DNA of 64,000 nt from Gammaproteobacteria bacterium (GCA_021647505.1 JAKIUN010000006.1:36085-100084); one strand, 5' to 3'. Positions 1 through 10,308 are shown, numbered from the stretch's first letter. Program-made: numbers and translations. The notes: a model not told the origin generated them from the letters alone.

Positions 1-3000
1 CGCTTTTGTACCGCATGATGGAGGGCAATGATATCGCTGACCAACTGGCCCACTGTGCCCGCCACCGTCATCAGTTCGGGCTGCTGAACATCAATGACGT
101 GCTCGAAATCAGACTGGCTACGGACATCATGGCCAGCGGGGAAAAAGCAGCGATCGATGATCAATGCCTGCAGGTCGTCTTTCAGTGTCTCACAGTCATC
201 GATGCCCACGTATTGCAGGCACAGTCTGTCAATACCCGGCAGGTTACGGCGCAGATATTTGCAGGGCTTGGGCAGGGTCAGGATGACCAGTGCGCGCAGA
301 CCCATACGGTGGGCCTCGACGGCACGCGCCTCGGCATCAAAGAGCTCGATGGACAGGCTACCGTCACCCTGTACCGCCAACGCCGGAAAGGCACGGAAGC
401 GGCTGCCGGCACGCTCGATCTCGACAAATGGTGGTAGATTGCCGAAATCCCAGCGGCGGATATCGCTACGCTCCCAGTGGTGTTTGTCCAGTGTCTGCAC
501 AAAATCGTCACTGGCATGTTCGCTAAACTTCGCCTGTAACACTGACAGGTCACGGCCGTGACCGATAACCCTTCCCCCGGCATCGATGACCTCATAACGC
601 ATACGTAGATGGTCGGGCAACGCCACCACAGGCCAGGCATCCGTCGCCACATCGACATCGCAATGCTGCATCAGCAACCGTTCCAGGGCAACCAACAGGC
701 TACCGGCAGGCCGCTCATCAGACAGTCGCCGCACCAGCGAGGCGGCCGTATCCGGCACCGGCACCAATGCCTTGCGGATGGGTTTGGGCAAGCCCTTGAG
801 CAGTGCCGTGACACGCTCCGCCAGCAACCCCGGCACCAGCCATTCGAAAGGCTCGGGGTCGAGCTGATTGAGCGCCCCCAATGGCACCAACGCGCTGACA
901 CCGTCGTCTTCGCCACCCGGATTGAAGCCGTAGCGCAGATGCAGGCGCACGCCATTGACCTCTATCTCACCGGGGTAATCCCTGTCACCGAGGCCGGCAC
1001 GTTCGGGGTGGATGACCAGCTCACGCGGTAATTTGAGTAGATCCGGCTCACCGGTCTCGGCCTGCTTACGCCATTTTTCAAACAACGGGCCACTGTAAAT
1101 ATGCTCAGGCAGGCACTGCTCAAAAAAGGCGAACAGTTGCGCCTCATCGGCCAACACGTCACGCCGGCGGCCACGCGCTTCGATATCCTCCGCCTCGCGG
1201 ATCAAGGCCTGATTATGGCGCATGAATTCAGGCGTATCGCCCTTCTCTCCACGACGGTTGATGGGCCGATAATTGCCGGCAATCAGCGCCTCACGGATGA
1301 AGATTTCACGCGCCACCGGGGTATCTATGGGGCCGAAGTGCACCCGTTTTCCTGACTGAATCAGTAAGCCGTAAAGCGTGACGGTTTCCAGTGCGGTGAC
1401 CTGTGAACGCCGCACATCCCAGCATGGCTCCGTGTAGCTGCGCTTGACCAGGTGCCGTGCCAATGGCTCGATCCACTCTGCTTCGATGCGGGCGATACCG
1501 CGTGCATAGAGCCGACTGGTCTCGACCACCTCCGCCGCCATCATCCACTTGGGGCGTTTCTTCGCCACCGCCGAACCGGGGAAAAGATAGAATACCGAAT
1601 TGCGCGCACCCTGATATTTCTGCGGGCCCTTGCGCGGCCGGGAGGTACGGCCCTTCACCGTGGCAGGCTTGTTATCTTCCTCCTCCAGCCGATGACCGAG
1701 ATTGCCCAACAGCCCGGTGAGCAAAGCCCGATGCAAAACAGCGTAATCGGCAGGTTCACTGTTCATGCTCAAGCCCATATCCCGGGCCTGTGTCTTCAGC
1801 TGCTGCCAGGTCTCGCGCCATTCACGCATGCGCATGAAGGCGAGGAAGGACTTGCGGCAGTATTTGCGCAGTTGGCTGCCCGACAGGTGTTTACGCTGTT
1901 CCTCGAAGTGCCGCCACAGATTCAGCAGACTGACAAAGTCCGAATGCTCATCGGCAAAGCGCCGGTGTTGTTCGTCGGCCTGCTGCTGCTTTTCCTGCGG
2001 ACGCTCGCGCGGATCCTGAATACTCAGGGCGCTGGCGATCACCAGCACTTCACTCAGACAGCCCTGCTTCCCTGCCTCCAGAATCATGCGGCCGATGCGC
2101 GGATCCAATGGCAGGCGAGCCAATTGTCGGCCCAAGGGCGTGAGCTGGTTATGCTCATCCAGCGCACCCAGCTCATGCAAAAGGCGATAGCCATCGTGGA
2201 TGAAGCGCTGATCCGGCGGGTCGATGAAAGGAAATTCCTCCGGATTACCCAACTCCAGTTGATGCATTTGCAGGATCACCGAGGCCAGGTTGGTGCGGCG
2301 TAGTTCCGGCTCAGTGAATTCGCGCCGGGCAAGGAAATCTTCTTCCGAATACAGACGAATACAGACGCCGGCGGCGACGCGCCCGCAGCGCCCGGCACGC
2401 TGGTTGGCCGAAGACTGGGCGATCTTTTCGATCGGCAGGCGCTGTACCTTGCTGCGGGTACTGTAGCGGCTGATACGCGCGGTGCCAGGATCGATGACGT
2501 AGCGGATACCCGGCACCGTGAGCGAGGTCTCGGCGACGTTGGTCGCCAAAATAATGCGTCGCCGCGCACTGGTCTTGAAGACACGGTTCTGCTCTGTCGC
2601 GCTGAGACGCGAATACAGCGGCAGGATCTCCGTGTGCGCGGGATGGTGTTTGCGCAAGGCCTCGGCGGTATCACGGATCTCGCGCTCGCCACTAAGGAAA
2701 ATGAGGATATCACCCCGATGATCGATGGCCGCGACTTCGTCCACCGCATCGAGGATGGCCTGCTGCTGATCGCGATCCCGTTCATCCTCATCGCCCTGTC
2801 GCGGGCGGTAACGGATCTCCACCGGGTAACTGCGCCCGGAGACCTCGATCACCGGCGCATGATTGAAGTGCGCCGCAAATCGCCCGGTGTCGATGGTGGC
2901 CGAGGTGATAATCAGCTTGAAGTCCGGCCGTTTATGCAACAAACGCTTAAAATAGCCGAGCAGGAAATCGATATTGAGGCTGCGTTCGTGGGCCTCGTCG

Positions 3001-3581
3001 ATGATCAATGTGTCGTACTGGCTGAGCACACGATCACCTTGCAACTCAGCCAGCAGAATACCATCGGTCATCAACTTAATGTTAGCCTCTGGCCGGGTAT
3101 GGTCAGAAAAGCGCACCTTATAACCCACCACCTGCCCCAGCTCGGTGTTCAGTTCTTCGGCGATGCGCGTGGCGACACTGCGTGCAGCGATGCGGCGTGG
3201 CTGGGTGTGGCCGATGAGTCCAGCACTACCGCGCCCCAGGGCGAGACAGATCTTGGGCAACTGAGTCGTCTTGCCGGAGCCGGTCTCACCGGCCACGACG
3301 ACAACCTGGTGCTTTTCGATGGCTGCGGCGATATCACGCCAGCGACTGCCGATGGGCAGGTCTTCATTGATAGTGACGGCGGGCAGGCGCTCACGCCGCT
3401 GCACAGCGCGAACCCGCGAGGCATCGATATCCTTTTTCAAGGCACTCAGTTTGTTACCCGGCTCGCAGCCCGTCTGCAGGACGCGACGCAGCCCGTGCAG
3501 ACGCTTGCGCAGCGCCGGACAGTCGGCAGTCATACAGGCATCGAGAGCGTTATAGAGGGTGTTCAGTTCGCTACGAGTCAT
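1..3581 (-). CDS. hrpA: ATP-dependent RNA helicase HrpA (3' end outside window)
   Basis: A DEAH-box 3'-5' RNA helicase acting on structured RNA and stalled ribosomes. The ORF track omits it because the frame runs off the left edge without a stop; translating the minus strand from the ATG at 3581 gives an open frame of about 1193 codons. Visible motifs in order are Walker A GETGSGKTTQ, motif Ia QPRRIAA, DEAH, SATID and the motif VI region QRAGRCGRV, followed by the winged-helix/OB region and the long HrpA-specific C-terminal extension. E. coli HrpA is about 1300 residues, so roughly the last 100 are missing here. It lies 34 bp downstream of the GIY-YIG gene and is probably co-transcribed with it. 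The plus-strand ORFs listed across this stretch are shadows. Confidence 0.95.
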   Translation of the reverse strand, partial: MTRSELNTLYNALDACMTADCPALRKRLHGLRRVLQTGCEPGNKLSALKKDIDASRVRAVQRRERLPAVTINEDLPIGSRWRDIAAAIEKHQVVVVAGETGSGKTTQLPKICLALGRGSAGLIGHTQPRRIAARSVATRIAEELNTELGQVVGYKVRFSDHTRPEANIKLMTDGILLAELQGDRVLSQYDTLIIDEAHERSLNIDFLLGYFKRLLHKRPDFKLIITSATIDTGRFAAHFNHAPVIEVSGRSYPVEIRYRPRQGDEDERDRDQQQAILDAVDEVAAIDHRGDILIFLSGEREIRDTAEALRKHHPAHTEILPLYSRLSATEQNRVFKTSARRRIILATNVAETSLTVPGIRYVIDPGTARISRYSTRSKVQRLPIEKIAQSSANQRAGRCGRVAAGVCIRLYSEEDFLARREFTEPELRRTNLASVILQMHQLELGNPEEFPFIDPPDQRFIHDGYRLLHELGALDEHNQLTPLGRQLARLPLDPRIGRMILEAGKQGCLSEVLVIASALSIQDPRERPQEKQQQADEQHRRFADEHSDFVSLLNLWRHFEEQRKHLSGSQLRKYCRKSFLAFMRMREWRETWQQLKTQARDMGLSMNSEPADYAVLHRALLTGLLGNLGHRLEEEDNKPATVKGRTSRPRKGPQKYQGARNSVFYLFPGSAVAKKRPKWMMAAEVVETSRLYARGIARIEAEWIEPLARHLVKRSYTEPCWDVRRSQVTALETVTLYGLLIQSGKRVHFGPIDTPVAREIFIREALIAGNYRPINRRGEKGDTPEFMRHNQALIREAEDIEARGRRRDVLADEAQLFAFFEQCLPEHIYSGPLFEKWRKQAETGEPDLLKLPRELVIHPERAGLGDRDYPGEIEVNGVRLHLRYGFNPGGEDDGVSALVPLGALNQLDPEPFEWLVPGLLAERVTALLKGLPKPIRKALVPVPDTAASLVRRLSDERPAGSLLVALERLLMQHCDVDVATDAWPVVALPDHLRMRYEVIDAGGRVIGHGRDLSVLQAKFSEHASDDFVQTLDKHHWERSDIRRWDFGNLPPFVEIERAGSRFRAFPALAVQGDGSLSIELFDAEARAVEAHRMGLRALVILTLPKPCKYLRRNLPGIDRLCLQYVGIDDCETLKDDLQALIIDRCFFPAGHDVRSQSDFEHVIDVQQPELMTVAGTVGQLVSDIIALHHAVQK

Positions 3582-3615
3582 TCGGACATTCGGATTTAAA
3601 CATCTATTTCTCTGA

Positions 3616-3873
3616 TCAGTTTGAAACCAGCCGTTCTTTATCCGTCTTGTGCAGCTTCTTGATCGCCGCCTCGCGCCGGCAGGCGGCCGAACGGGACTCG
3701 GCGGATTCGCTGTATACCAGGCTCACGGGCCGCCGTGCACGCGTGTAGCGCGCGCCCTGGGCGCCGCCGTCGTTGTGTTCCTGGAGCCGCCGTTGCAGAT
3801 CGGTGGCGACCCCGGTATAGAGGCTGCCGTCGGCACAGCGCAGTATGTAGACGAACCAGTTTGCGAAACTCAT
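3616..3873 (-). CDS. GIY-YIG nuclease-superfamily small protein (YhbQ-like)
   Basis: An 85-residue single-domain GIY-YIG protein of the UPF0213/YhbQ type. The two signature strands are visible as YILRC (for GIY) and LYTGVA (for YIG), followed by DLQRRLQEHN and the ARYTRARRPVSLVY segment typical of the family, and the helix AACRREAAIKKL. The family length is normally 80-100 residues, so the gene looks complete. E. coli YhbQ has been linked to DNA damage processing, but the role of most homologues is unproven. It is transcribed toward hrpA with a 34-bp gap and is divergent from rapA. Confidence 0.85.
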   Translation of the reverse strand: MSFANWFVYILRCADGSLYTGVATDLQRRLQEHNDGGAQGARYTRARRPVSLVYSESAESRSAACRREAAIKKLHKTDKERLVSN

Positions 3874-3968
3874 TGCGCACAGAATAGCACACCAAAAACG
3901 GGCAAAATCGGCGCAAATCCACTACCCTGTCAGCCTCACAATAACGCCCACAGGGCAAAGGCAGTCAT

Positions 3969-6854
3969 GTGCAGGATTTCATCCCCGGTCAACGCTGGAT
4001 CAGTGACACTGAGCTACAAATGGGCCTCGGCACGGTGCTCAGCACGGATCACCGCACCGTTACCATCTGCTTTGTCGCCAGCGGCGAAACGCGCGTCTAT
4101 GCCAAGCAGACCGCGCCGCTGACCCGCGTGCAGTTTTCCCCTGACGACACCGTCGTCAGCCACGCAGGCTGGGGCATGACGGTCGAGCGGGTCAGCAAAA
4201 ACGATGGCATGCTAACCTACCACGGCCACCGCGAGGACGGCAGTGCGGCCAGCCTGCCCGAGGGCGAGCTAAGCCATTTTATCCAGCTCAGCCGACCCAC
4301 GGAGCGCCTGTTCGCCGGACAGGTCGATCACGACAAATGGTTCGAGCTGCGCTACCAGACCCTGCGCCACGCCCAGCGGCTGGCGCAGTCGGCGCTGTTC
4401 GGCCTCACAGGCAGCCGCACCAGCCTGATTCCGCACCAGCTCTATATTGCCCACGAGGTTGCCAACCGTTATGCGCCGCGCGTATTGCTGGCCGACGAGG
4501 TCGGCCTGGGCAAGACCATCGAGGCCGGCCTGATCCTGCATCACCAATTGCTCAGCGAGCGCGCACAGCGGGTATTGATCATCGTACCGGAAACCCTGGT
4601 ACACCAGTGGCTGGTGGAAATGCTGCGCCGCTTCAACCACCCCTTCAGCATCTTCGACGAGGCTCGCTGTGAGGCCATCGACGAACAGGATGCACAGGGC
4701 AATCCCTTTGCCAGCGAACAGTTGGTGCTGTGCAGCCTGGGATTTCTGCGCGCCCATCCACGCCGTGTCGAGCAGGCACTGGATGGGGACTGGGATCTTC
4801 TGGTGGTGGACGAAGCGCATCACCTACAGTGGTCAGCAAACCACGTCAGCGAAGAATACCGCATCATCGAACGCCTCGCCGGCGTCACGCCAGGGGTGCT
4901 GCTGCTCACCGCCACACCAGAGCAGCTGGGCAAGGAAAGCCACTTCGCCCGCCTGCGCCTGCTCGATCCGGATCGCTTCCCCGACTATACGACCTTCGTT
5001 GAAGAAGAAGAACAATACGCACCCATTGCCCATGCCGTCGAGGCCCTGCTGGGCGAGGAGACGCTGGATCCGGCGGCGCTGGAAACCTTGCGCCAGTCCG
5101 ATGCCGAGGCCGATACCCATCACCTCATCGACACCCTGCTGGGCGACGACAGCCCGGCCGAAAAAAGGGCCTCCGCACGCACGGCACTGATCGACAATCT
5201 ACTCGACCGTCACGGCACCGGACGGGTGCTCTTCCGCAACACCCGTGCTGCGATAAAGGGCTTTCCGCAGCGCCGGGTCGAGGGCATCCCCCTGCCTCAA
5301 CCTGAGGCCTACGCACAATCCACTGCCGACAGGCCAGAGACGCTGCTCTGTCCGGAACGCCTCTACACGGCACAGGCCGACGACGACCAGCCGCACTGGA
5401 CACACATCGACCCGCGCGTGAACTGGCTGAATACGCAGCTCAGCAAGCTGAAACCGCACAAAGTGCTGGTGATCGCCGCCAGTGCGCACACCGCGCTGGA
5501 GCTGGCGCAGGCGCTGAAGGCCCGCAGCGGCATCCATGTCGCGGTGTTTCACGAAGGCCTGAGCATCATCGAGCGTGATCGCGCCGCCGCCTGGTTTGCC
5601 GACAGCGAGGCGGGCTGTCAGGTCATGATCTGTTCCGAGATCGGCAGCGAGGGTCGCAATTTCCAGTTTGCCCATCACCTGGTGCTGTTCGACCTGCCTC
5701 TCAATCCGGATCTGCTGGAACAACGCATCGGCCGCCTCGACCGCATCGGCCAGCGCGAGACCATTCATATCCATGTACCGTTCTTGCAGCAAAAGGAGAA
5801 AAACAGCGCACAGGAAATCATCTTCCACTGGTATCAGCACGGCCTCAACGCCTTCGAACACACCTGCCCCGCCGGGCACAGTGTGTTCGTGCAGGTAAAG
5901 GACGATCTGCTACGCTGCCTGCAAGGTGCATCACCGTCAGACGTCGAACATCTCATCGACGGCAGCCGCGAGCTGCACACACGGCTCACGGCCTCATTAC
6001 AAAACGGCCGTGACCAGCTGCTGGAATACAACTCCTGCCGCCCGGAAACCGCCAACCGCCTCAAACAACAGGCACAGGCGGTGGATCAGCATGCCGAGCT
6101 GCCGGACTATCTCGATGCCATCTTCGACTGCTTCGGCGTGGACTCGGAAATACACAGCGCTTCCAGTTATGTGCTGCATCCCGGCGAGCACATGCAGGCG
6201 CCGCTGCCCGGCCTCAGTGACGAAGGCATGACCATCACCTACGACCGCGATACCGCACTGGCCTTCGAGAACATGCAGTATCTCAGCTGGGAACACCCCC
6301 TGACCCGCACCGCCATGGATGGAGTACTGAGCAGAGAACTGGGCAATACCGCACTCACGGCGATCAAATACCACGGCGTCAAAAGCGGCACTCTGCTGAT
6401 GGAATGCTTGTTCATTCTCGAGTCGGCCTCCAGTGAGCGACTCAACAGCGCCCGCTACCTGCCACCCACCTGTATCCGCGTGCTTATCGACCAGGGCGGC
6501 CAACGCCATGACGACAGCCTGCCGCACACGACTATCAATCGCACGCGGCAAAACGTGGACAGGGAAACAGCGGCACAGGTGATCCGTAGTCAGCTCGATG
6601 TATTAAAAGAAATGGCCAAGGCCAGTGAGGCACAGGCTGGCGAGGAGGCGCCGACGATTCTCCGTGAGGCACTGGACAAGACCCGCAGCACCCTGCAAGG
6701 AGAGATCCAGCGTCTCAAGGCCCTGCAGCGGGTCAACCCCAATGTGCGCGATGAAGAGATCCGCTATTTCGAAGAACAGTGGGTGGCGCTCAGTCTGGCG
6801 CTTGAATCCGCTTCGCTAAGACTGGATGCCCTGAGGGTGATTGTTGCGGTATGA
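3969..6854 (+). CDS. rapA: RNA polymerase-associated ATPase RapA (HepA)
   Basis: A Swi2/Snf2-family ATPase that binds RNA polymerase and promotes its recycling. At 961 residues it matches E. coli RapA (968). The N-terminal Tudor-like domains (about 1-110) start with the typical FIPGQRWIS. The helicase core shows motif I DEVGLGKTIEAG, motif II DEAHH, motif III LLTATP, and in the second lobe SEIGSEGRNFQFAHH and EQRIGRLDRIGQ. The start is a GTG at 3969, because the neighbouring ATG at 3967 is in another frame; the resulting N-terminus MQDFIPGQRW is as expected. The gene is divergent from the GIY-YIG/hrpA pair. Confidence 0.96.
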   Translation: MQDFIPGQRWISDTELQMGLGTVLSTDHRTVTICFVASGETRVYAKQTAPLTRVQFSPDDTVVSHAGWGMTVERVSKNDGMLTYHGHREDGSAASLPEGELSHFIQLSRPTERLFAGQVDHDKWFELRYQTLRHAQRLAQSALFGLTGSRTSLIPHQLYIAHEVANRYAPRVLLADEVGLGKTIEAGLILHHQLLSERAQRVLIIVPETLVHQWLVEMLRRFNHPFSIFDEARCEAIDEQDAQGNPFASEQLVLCSLGFLRAHPRRVEQALDGDWDLLVVDEAHHLQWSANHVSEEYRIIERLAGVTPGVLLLTATPEQLGKESHFARLRLLDPDRFPDYTTFVEEEEQYAPIAHAVEALLGEETLDPAALETLRQSDAEADTHHLIDTLLGDDSPAEKRASARTALIDNLLDRHGTGRVLFRNTRAAIKGFPQRRVEGIPLPQPEAYAQSTADRPETLLCPERLYTAQADDDQPHWTHIDPRVNWLNTQLSKLKPHKVLVIAASAHTALELAQALKARSGIHVAVFHEGLSIIERDRAAAWFADSEAGCQVMICSEIGSEGRNFQFAHHLVLFDLPLNPDLLEQRIGRLDRIGQRETIHIHVPFLQQKEKNSAQEIIFHWYQHGLNAFEHTCPAGHSVFVQVKDDLLRCLQGASPSDVEHLIDGSRELHTRLTASLQNGRDQLLEYNSCRPETANRLKQQAQAVDQHAELPDYLDAIFDCFGVDSEIHSASSYVLHPGEHMQAPLPGLSDEGMTITYDRDTALAFENMQYLSWEHPLTRTAMDGVLSRELGNTALTAIKYHGVKSGTLLMECLFILESASSERLNSARYLPPTCIRVLIDQGGQRHDDSLPHTTINRTRQNVDRETAAQVIRSQLDVLKEMAKASEAQAGEEAPTILREALDKTRSTLQGEIQRLKALQRVNPNVRDEEIRYFEEQWVALSLALESASLRLDALRVIVAV

Positions 6855-6879
6855 CTTGTGGGAGCAGGTCATGCCCGTG

Positions 6880-6925
6880 AAAAGCAACAAAAAGACAAAC
6901 CCCGGCCTTCATGACGGGGTTTGTC
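6880..6925 (-). terminator. Rho-independent terminator after pstS
   Basis: A near-perfect hairpin, GACAAACCCCG with its complement CGGGGTTTGTC at 6894-6925, is followed on the minus strand by TTTTTGTTGCTTTT. This fits an intrinsic terminator for the minus-strand pstS transcript. It also lies about 40 bp after the rapA stop, but on the plus strand there is no T run after the stem. The remaining bases to 7058 hold nothing else recognisable. Confidence 0.7.
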
Positions 6926-7058
6926 GTCTATCGCCCCCTAACAGGGCCGGCTTCTGCTTCAGGGCTACTTGAAAAACTTTTGAGGAGCCCCCTTCCGGTA
7001 ATAAAAATCGACTAAAAATGCGCATTAATTTTTCGAGAATCTTTTTGGACTATAAAAA

Positions 7059-8030
7059 TTACTGCAGCTGTTTCAGCACCTTGTCGGCAACCTTGCTGGG
7101 CAGCGGGATATAGCCATCCTTGATCACCACTTTCTGACCTGATTTAGACATCACCATTTTGAGAAATTCTCGTTCCAAAGGGGCTAGTGGTTTGTTCGGA
7201 TGTTTGTTCACGTAGACGTAGAGAAAACGAGATAATGGAAACGTCTTGTTAGTGGCATTTTCAGGTGTCGCTTCGATGTAGGGCTTGCCCAGCTTCTTGG
7301 CCAGGGGCACAGCCTTCACGCCGGAGGTTTTGTAACCGATGCCGGAATAACCGATACCGTTCAGCGAACTGGAAACTGACTGCACGACAGAGGCGGAACC
7401 CGGTTGCTCATTGACCGTGTTTTTGAAGTCACCCTTGCATAAAGCCTTTTTCTTGAAATACCCGTAGGTACCGGATACCGAGTTACGCCCGTAGATCTGG
7501 ATGGTGCGGTTTTTCCAGGAACCTTCCAGGCCCAGGTCTCCCCAGCGGGTGATATCCTTCTTGCCACCGCACTTGCGGGTGCTTGAGAAGATCGCATCGA
7601 TCTCGGCAATTGTCAGACCCTTAATGGGATTGTCCTTGTGCACATACACAGCCAGGGCATCGATGGCAACGGGAATGGCCGTCGGCTTGTAACCATAGCG
7701 GTTTTCAAAGGCCTGGATTTCCCTGCTTTTCATCTTGCGGCTCATGGGGCCGATAGCGGACGTGCCTTCGGTCAGTGCAGGTGGCGCCGTCGAGGAACCG
7801 GCTGCCTGAATCTGGATATTGATGTTAGGATACTGGCGCTTGAATTCCTCGGCCCACAGCGTCATGAGATTGGCGAGGGTGTCTGAGCCCACGCTGGACA
7901 GGTTGCCGGACACACCGCTGACGGGCTGATAATCATGCAGATTCGGGTCGACCTGCTGGGCGGCGATGGCACCACCTGCGAAGGTCAGTCCAGCTAGCAG
8001 AGCCGGCGCCAGTGTCTTGGGATTGAACAT
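7059..8030 (-). CDS. pstS: Phosphate-binding periplasmic protein, PstS family
   Basis: A 323-residue substrate-binding protein of phosphate ABC transport, exported to the periplasm. A cleavable signal peptide ([16 protein letters not shown]) is followed by the mature domain. Family features are [11 protein letters not shown], the anion-binding stretch [21 protein letters not shown], and [12 protein letters not shown] in the middle. It is third in line after phoB and phoR on the same strand, and a candidate PHO box lies 70 bp upstream, so phosphate-starvation control by PhoB is likely. No pstC, pstA, pstB or phoU follows; the gene ends at a terminator. The permease genes must be elsewhere or this is a stand-alone paralogue. 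Confidence 0.9.
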   Translation of the reverse strand: MFNPKTLAPALLAGLTFAGGAIAAQQVDPNLHDYQPVSGVSGNLSSVGSDTLANLMTLWAEEFKRQYPNINIQIQAAGSSTAPPALTEGTSAIGPMSRKMKSREIQAFENRYGYKPTAIPVAIDALAVYVHKDNPIKGLTIAEIDAIFSSTRKCGGKKDITRWGDLGLEGSWKNRTIQIYGRNSVSGTYGYFKKKALCKGDFKNTVNEQPGSASVVQSVSSSLNGIGYSGIGYKTSGVKAVPLAKKLGKPYIEATPENATNKTFPLSRFLYVYVNKHPNKPLAPLEREFLKMVMSKSGQKVVIKDGYIPLPSKVADKVLKQLQ

Positions 8031-8099
8031 GACAAATCTCCGTTATTGATCAGGTTTGAATATCGGGTGAATCAGTACGGGAAAGTATGCGCCGTCAAT

Positions 8100-8117
8100 G
8101 TGACAGTAATATGAAAT
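8100..8117 (-). promoter_or_regulatory. Candidate PHO box upstream of pstS
   Basis: On the minus strand the sequence reads ATTTCAT-ATTA-CTGTCAC. It fits the PhoB site of two 7-bp direct repeats (CTGTCAT) separated by 4 bp: 5 of 7 and 6 of 7 positions agree. It lies 70 bp upstream of the pstS start, in the right orientation, beside phoBR. The match is by eye only. Confidence 0.6.
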
Positions 8118-8188
8118 GCCGATGGTGGTTTTGTGACGATTTGGCAAGCTTTGAGGTGAGAACTCAATACTTATCGTCAGTGCTTACA

Positions 8189-8226
8189 CCCCTCACCCCA
8201 ACCTTCTTCTCTCACTGGGGGAGAGC
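8189..8226. repeat. Short GC-rich dyad repeat in the phoR-pstS gap
   Basis: The stretch beginning CCCCTCACCCCAACC and ending CTGGGGGAGAG is an imperfect dyad of a type found intergenically in many gammaproteobacteria. It lies just after the phoR stop, between phoR and the pstS promoter, so it may act as a transcript 3' end or partial terminator. Only one copy is seen in this window. Confidence 0.4.
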
Positions 8227-8264
8227 GCTAAAGAAACCTGTACATTCTTAACTGGTATGCCCAT

Positions 8265-9566
8265 TTACTCCCCGTGATCAATCGCCAGATCGGCCGAAAA
8301 CACACAACGAAACAGGCTCCCCTCCCCCACCTGTGACTCGATTTCCAAGCGACCGGCATGACGCTCAAGACCGTGCTTGACGATGGCCAAGCCCAGCCCG
8401 GTGCCACCGTATTCCCGCGAGCGACCGGGATCAATCCGATAAAAACGCTCGGTCAGACGCGGAATATGCTGTGCACTGATACCCATACCGGAATCCCGTA
8501 CATCCAGATACAGGCTATCCGCCTTTTTATACCAATGAATGTGAATGACACTACCCGGTGGTGTATATTGAACGGCATTGAAGACAAGGTTTGAAAACAC
8601 ACCGTAGAGAACCTTTTCCCCGCCACGCAGCCACAGTGAACGGTCAACATTCAGACTAATTTCATGCCCGGCCTCGCCACTCAGGGCAATGGCTTCCTCG
8701 TGAATTGCCGCCAGAATGGCCGGCACGGCAACGGCATCATGCAACGGCGGAGCATCATCGGCTTCCAGGCGGGACAGTGTCAGCAGGTCTTCAACGATAC
8801 GGATCATACGCCGTGACTGCCCCTGCATCTGGCCGATACTCTTGCCCCAGTGTTGCGAACACGCGTCGCCAGCGTCGGCCATATTTTCCAGGTAACCGGC
8901 GATCACTGTCAATGGTGTGCGCAATTCATGTGACACATTGGCGATAAAGTCCTGCCGTACCCGCTCCAGATGTTTCATGCGCGTGATATCACGCACCACC
9001 AGCAAACGCCGCCGATTACCATAAGGCACGATGCGAATAGATAGCGTATGCCGATTGCCCATGGACGATGGCAGCTCCAGCGTTTTGCTGTAATCTCCCC
9101 GGCTCAGGAAATTACCGAAACGGGGGTGACGGACGAGGTTATCGATGCGCTGGCCGACATCCTGCTTGGAATGCAGACCGAGGTAGCTCTTCGCAGCCTT
9201 ATTAAGCCATTCGATCTGATCATCTTCGCTCAGTACCACGATGGCATCCGGCATTGCCGAGGTAAATTCATTGAAGCGTGTCAGCATGCGTGCCAGCTTG
9301 CGTTTTCGCTTGCGATTGCGTTGCTGTAGCTGATAGATGTTATAAAACACCTCGCCCCAGATGCCGCGGGCCGCAGGGGGATGGAAACGTTTACGCTTGT
9401 GATACCAGCGTTCGAGACGGTAGAGATTGTACAAATGCCAAGCTAGATAAACGCCCATGGCTATCAGCAGCAGGGTCTCCGGTCGGCCGATCAGCCAGCC
9501 GACAAACCAGGCCCCACCGAGCATAAATCCGCCACGCCAAGCCTCGCTGATCCAGGGATTACGCAC
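8265..9566 (-). CDS. phoR: Phosphate regulon sensor histidine kinase PhoR
   Basis: An inner-membrane sensor kinase that phosphorylates PhoB under phosphate limitation. Its 433 residues match E. coli PhoR (431). The N-terminus carries one or two membrane segments (GGFMLGGAWFVGWLIG and LLLIAMGVYLAWHLY), a basic linker, and a PAS domain at about 100-200 (MPDAIVVLSEDDQIEWLN). The H-box FIANVSHELRTPL holds the phospho-accepting His near residue 213. The ATPase has NLVFNAVQYTP, DSGMGIS and GTGLGLAIVK. The start is a GTG that shares its G with the phoB stop (TAGTG), indicating translational coupling. Confidence 0.95.
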   Translation of the reverse strand: MRNPWISEAWRGGFMLGGAWFVGWLIGRPETLLLIAMGVYLAWHLYNLYRLERWYHKRKRFHPPAARGIWGEVFYNIYQLQQRNRKRKRKLARMLTRFNEFTSAMPDAIVVLSEDDQIEWLNKAAKSYLGLHSKQDVGQRIDNLVRHPRFGNFLSRGDYSKTLELPSSMGNRHTLSIRIVPYGNRRRLLVVRDITRMKHLERVRQDFIANVSHELRTPLTVIAGYLENMADAGDACSQHWGKSIGQMQGQSRRMIRIVEDLLTLSRLEADDAPPLHDAVAVPAILAAIHEEAIALSGEAGHEISLNVDRSLWLRGGEKVLYGVFSNLVFNAVQYTPPGSVIHIHWYKKADSLYLDVRDSGMGISAQHIPRLTERFYRIDPGRSREYGGTGLGLAIVKHGLERHAGRLEIESQVGEGSLFRCVFSADLAIDHGE

Positions 9567-10261
9567 TATTCCTGTTCCGAGAACCGGTAACCAACGCCGC
9601 GCACTGTCTGTATCAGACGGTCGCAGCCATGGGGTGATAAAGCCTTACGCAGACGCCGCACATGCACATCCACGGTTCGGTCATCGATGTAAACATTGCT
9701 GCCCCATACCCGGTCGAGAAGCTGGTCACGGCTGTAAACCCGATCCGGATGGTGAATAAAAAAGCTTAGCAGCTTGAATTCGGTTGGGCCGAGCGCCACG
9801 TTTTCATCCCTGGCCAGCACGCGATGCGAGACGGAATCCAGTGTCAGGCCGCCAATGCTGATCAGCACCTCATCGTCGGCCTGCCCGGTGCGCCGCAGCA
9901 GGGCCTTGATGCGTGCCAGCAGCTCACGCGGGGAAAACGGCTTGGTGACATAGTCGTCCGCGCCCACATCCAGCCCACGGATCTTGTCGTCTTCGGCATC
10001 GCGCGCGGTGAGGAGAATCACCGGCAGATCGCGGGTCAGCTCCTCGCGGCGCATCTGACGGGCAAAATCCAGCCCGCTATACTGCCCCGGCAGCATCCAA
10101 TCCAGCAGCACCAAATCCGGGCGCGCATCGGCCAAACAGCACCGCGCCTCGGGTACATCGCCCGCCGCAACCCACTCATAACCGGCCCGTTCCAGCGTCA
10201 GGCCAATCATGTCGCGTACCGCCGGTTCATCTTCCACTACCAATATCAGGGGACTCGCCAT
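9566..10261 (-). CDS. phoB: Phosphate regulon response regulator PhoB
   Basis: An OmpR-type response regulator. The receiver domain (1-120) has the acidic pocket EDE, the phospho-acceptor Asp in LVLLDWMLPG and the conserved Lys in DDYVTKPFSPREL. The C-terminal winged helix shows LGPTEFKLLSFF, VYSRDQLLDRVWG and DDRTVDVHVRRLRKAL, the PhoB recognition-helix region. The track ORF begins 11 codons earlier; I chose the ATG at 10261 because MASPLILVVEDE is the usual N-terminus and GGAG lies 11 nt upstream. It overlaps phoR by one base. Confidence 0.95.
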   Translation of the reverse strand: MASPLILVVEDEPAVRDMIGLTLERAGYEWVAAGDVPEARCCLADARPDLVLLDWMLPGQYSGLDFARQMRREELTRDLPVILLTARDAEDDKIRGLDVGADDYVTKPFSPRELLARIKALLRRTGQADDEVLISIGGLTLDSVSHRVLARDENVALGPTEFKLLSFFIHHPDRVYSRDQLLDRVWGSNVYIDDRTVDVHVRRLRKALSPHGCDRLIQTVRGVGYRFSEQE

Positions 10262-10308
10262 GTTTGTCACAGCTCCAGAATCGTATCGAACCATTTAAAC
10301 GCAGCCAT

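Noticed and set aside
1452-3599. Long plus-strand ORFs (283 and 321 codons)
   Set aside because: They are antisense shadows of hrpA, whose minus frame carries all helicase motifs and runs off the window edge.
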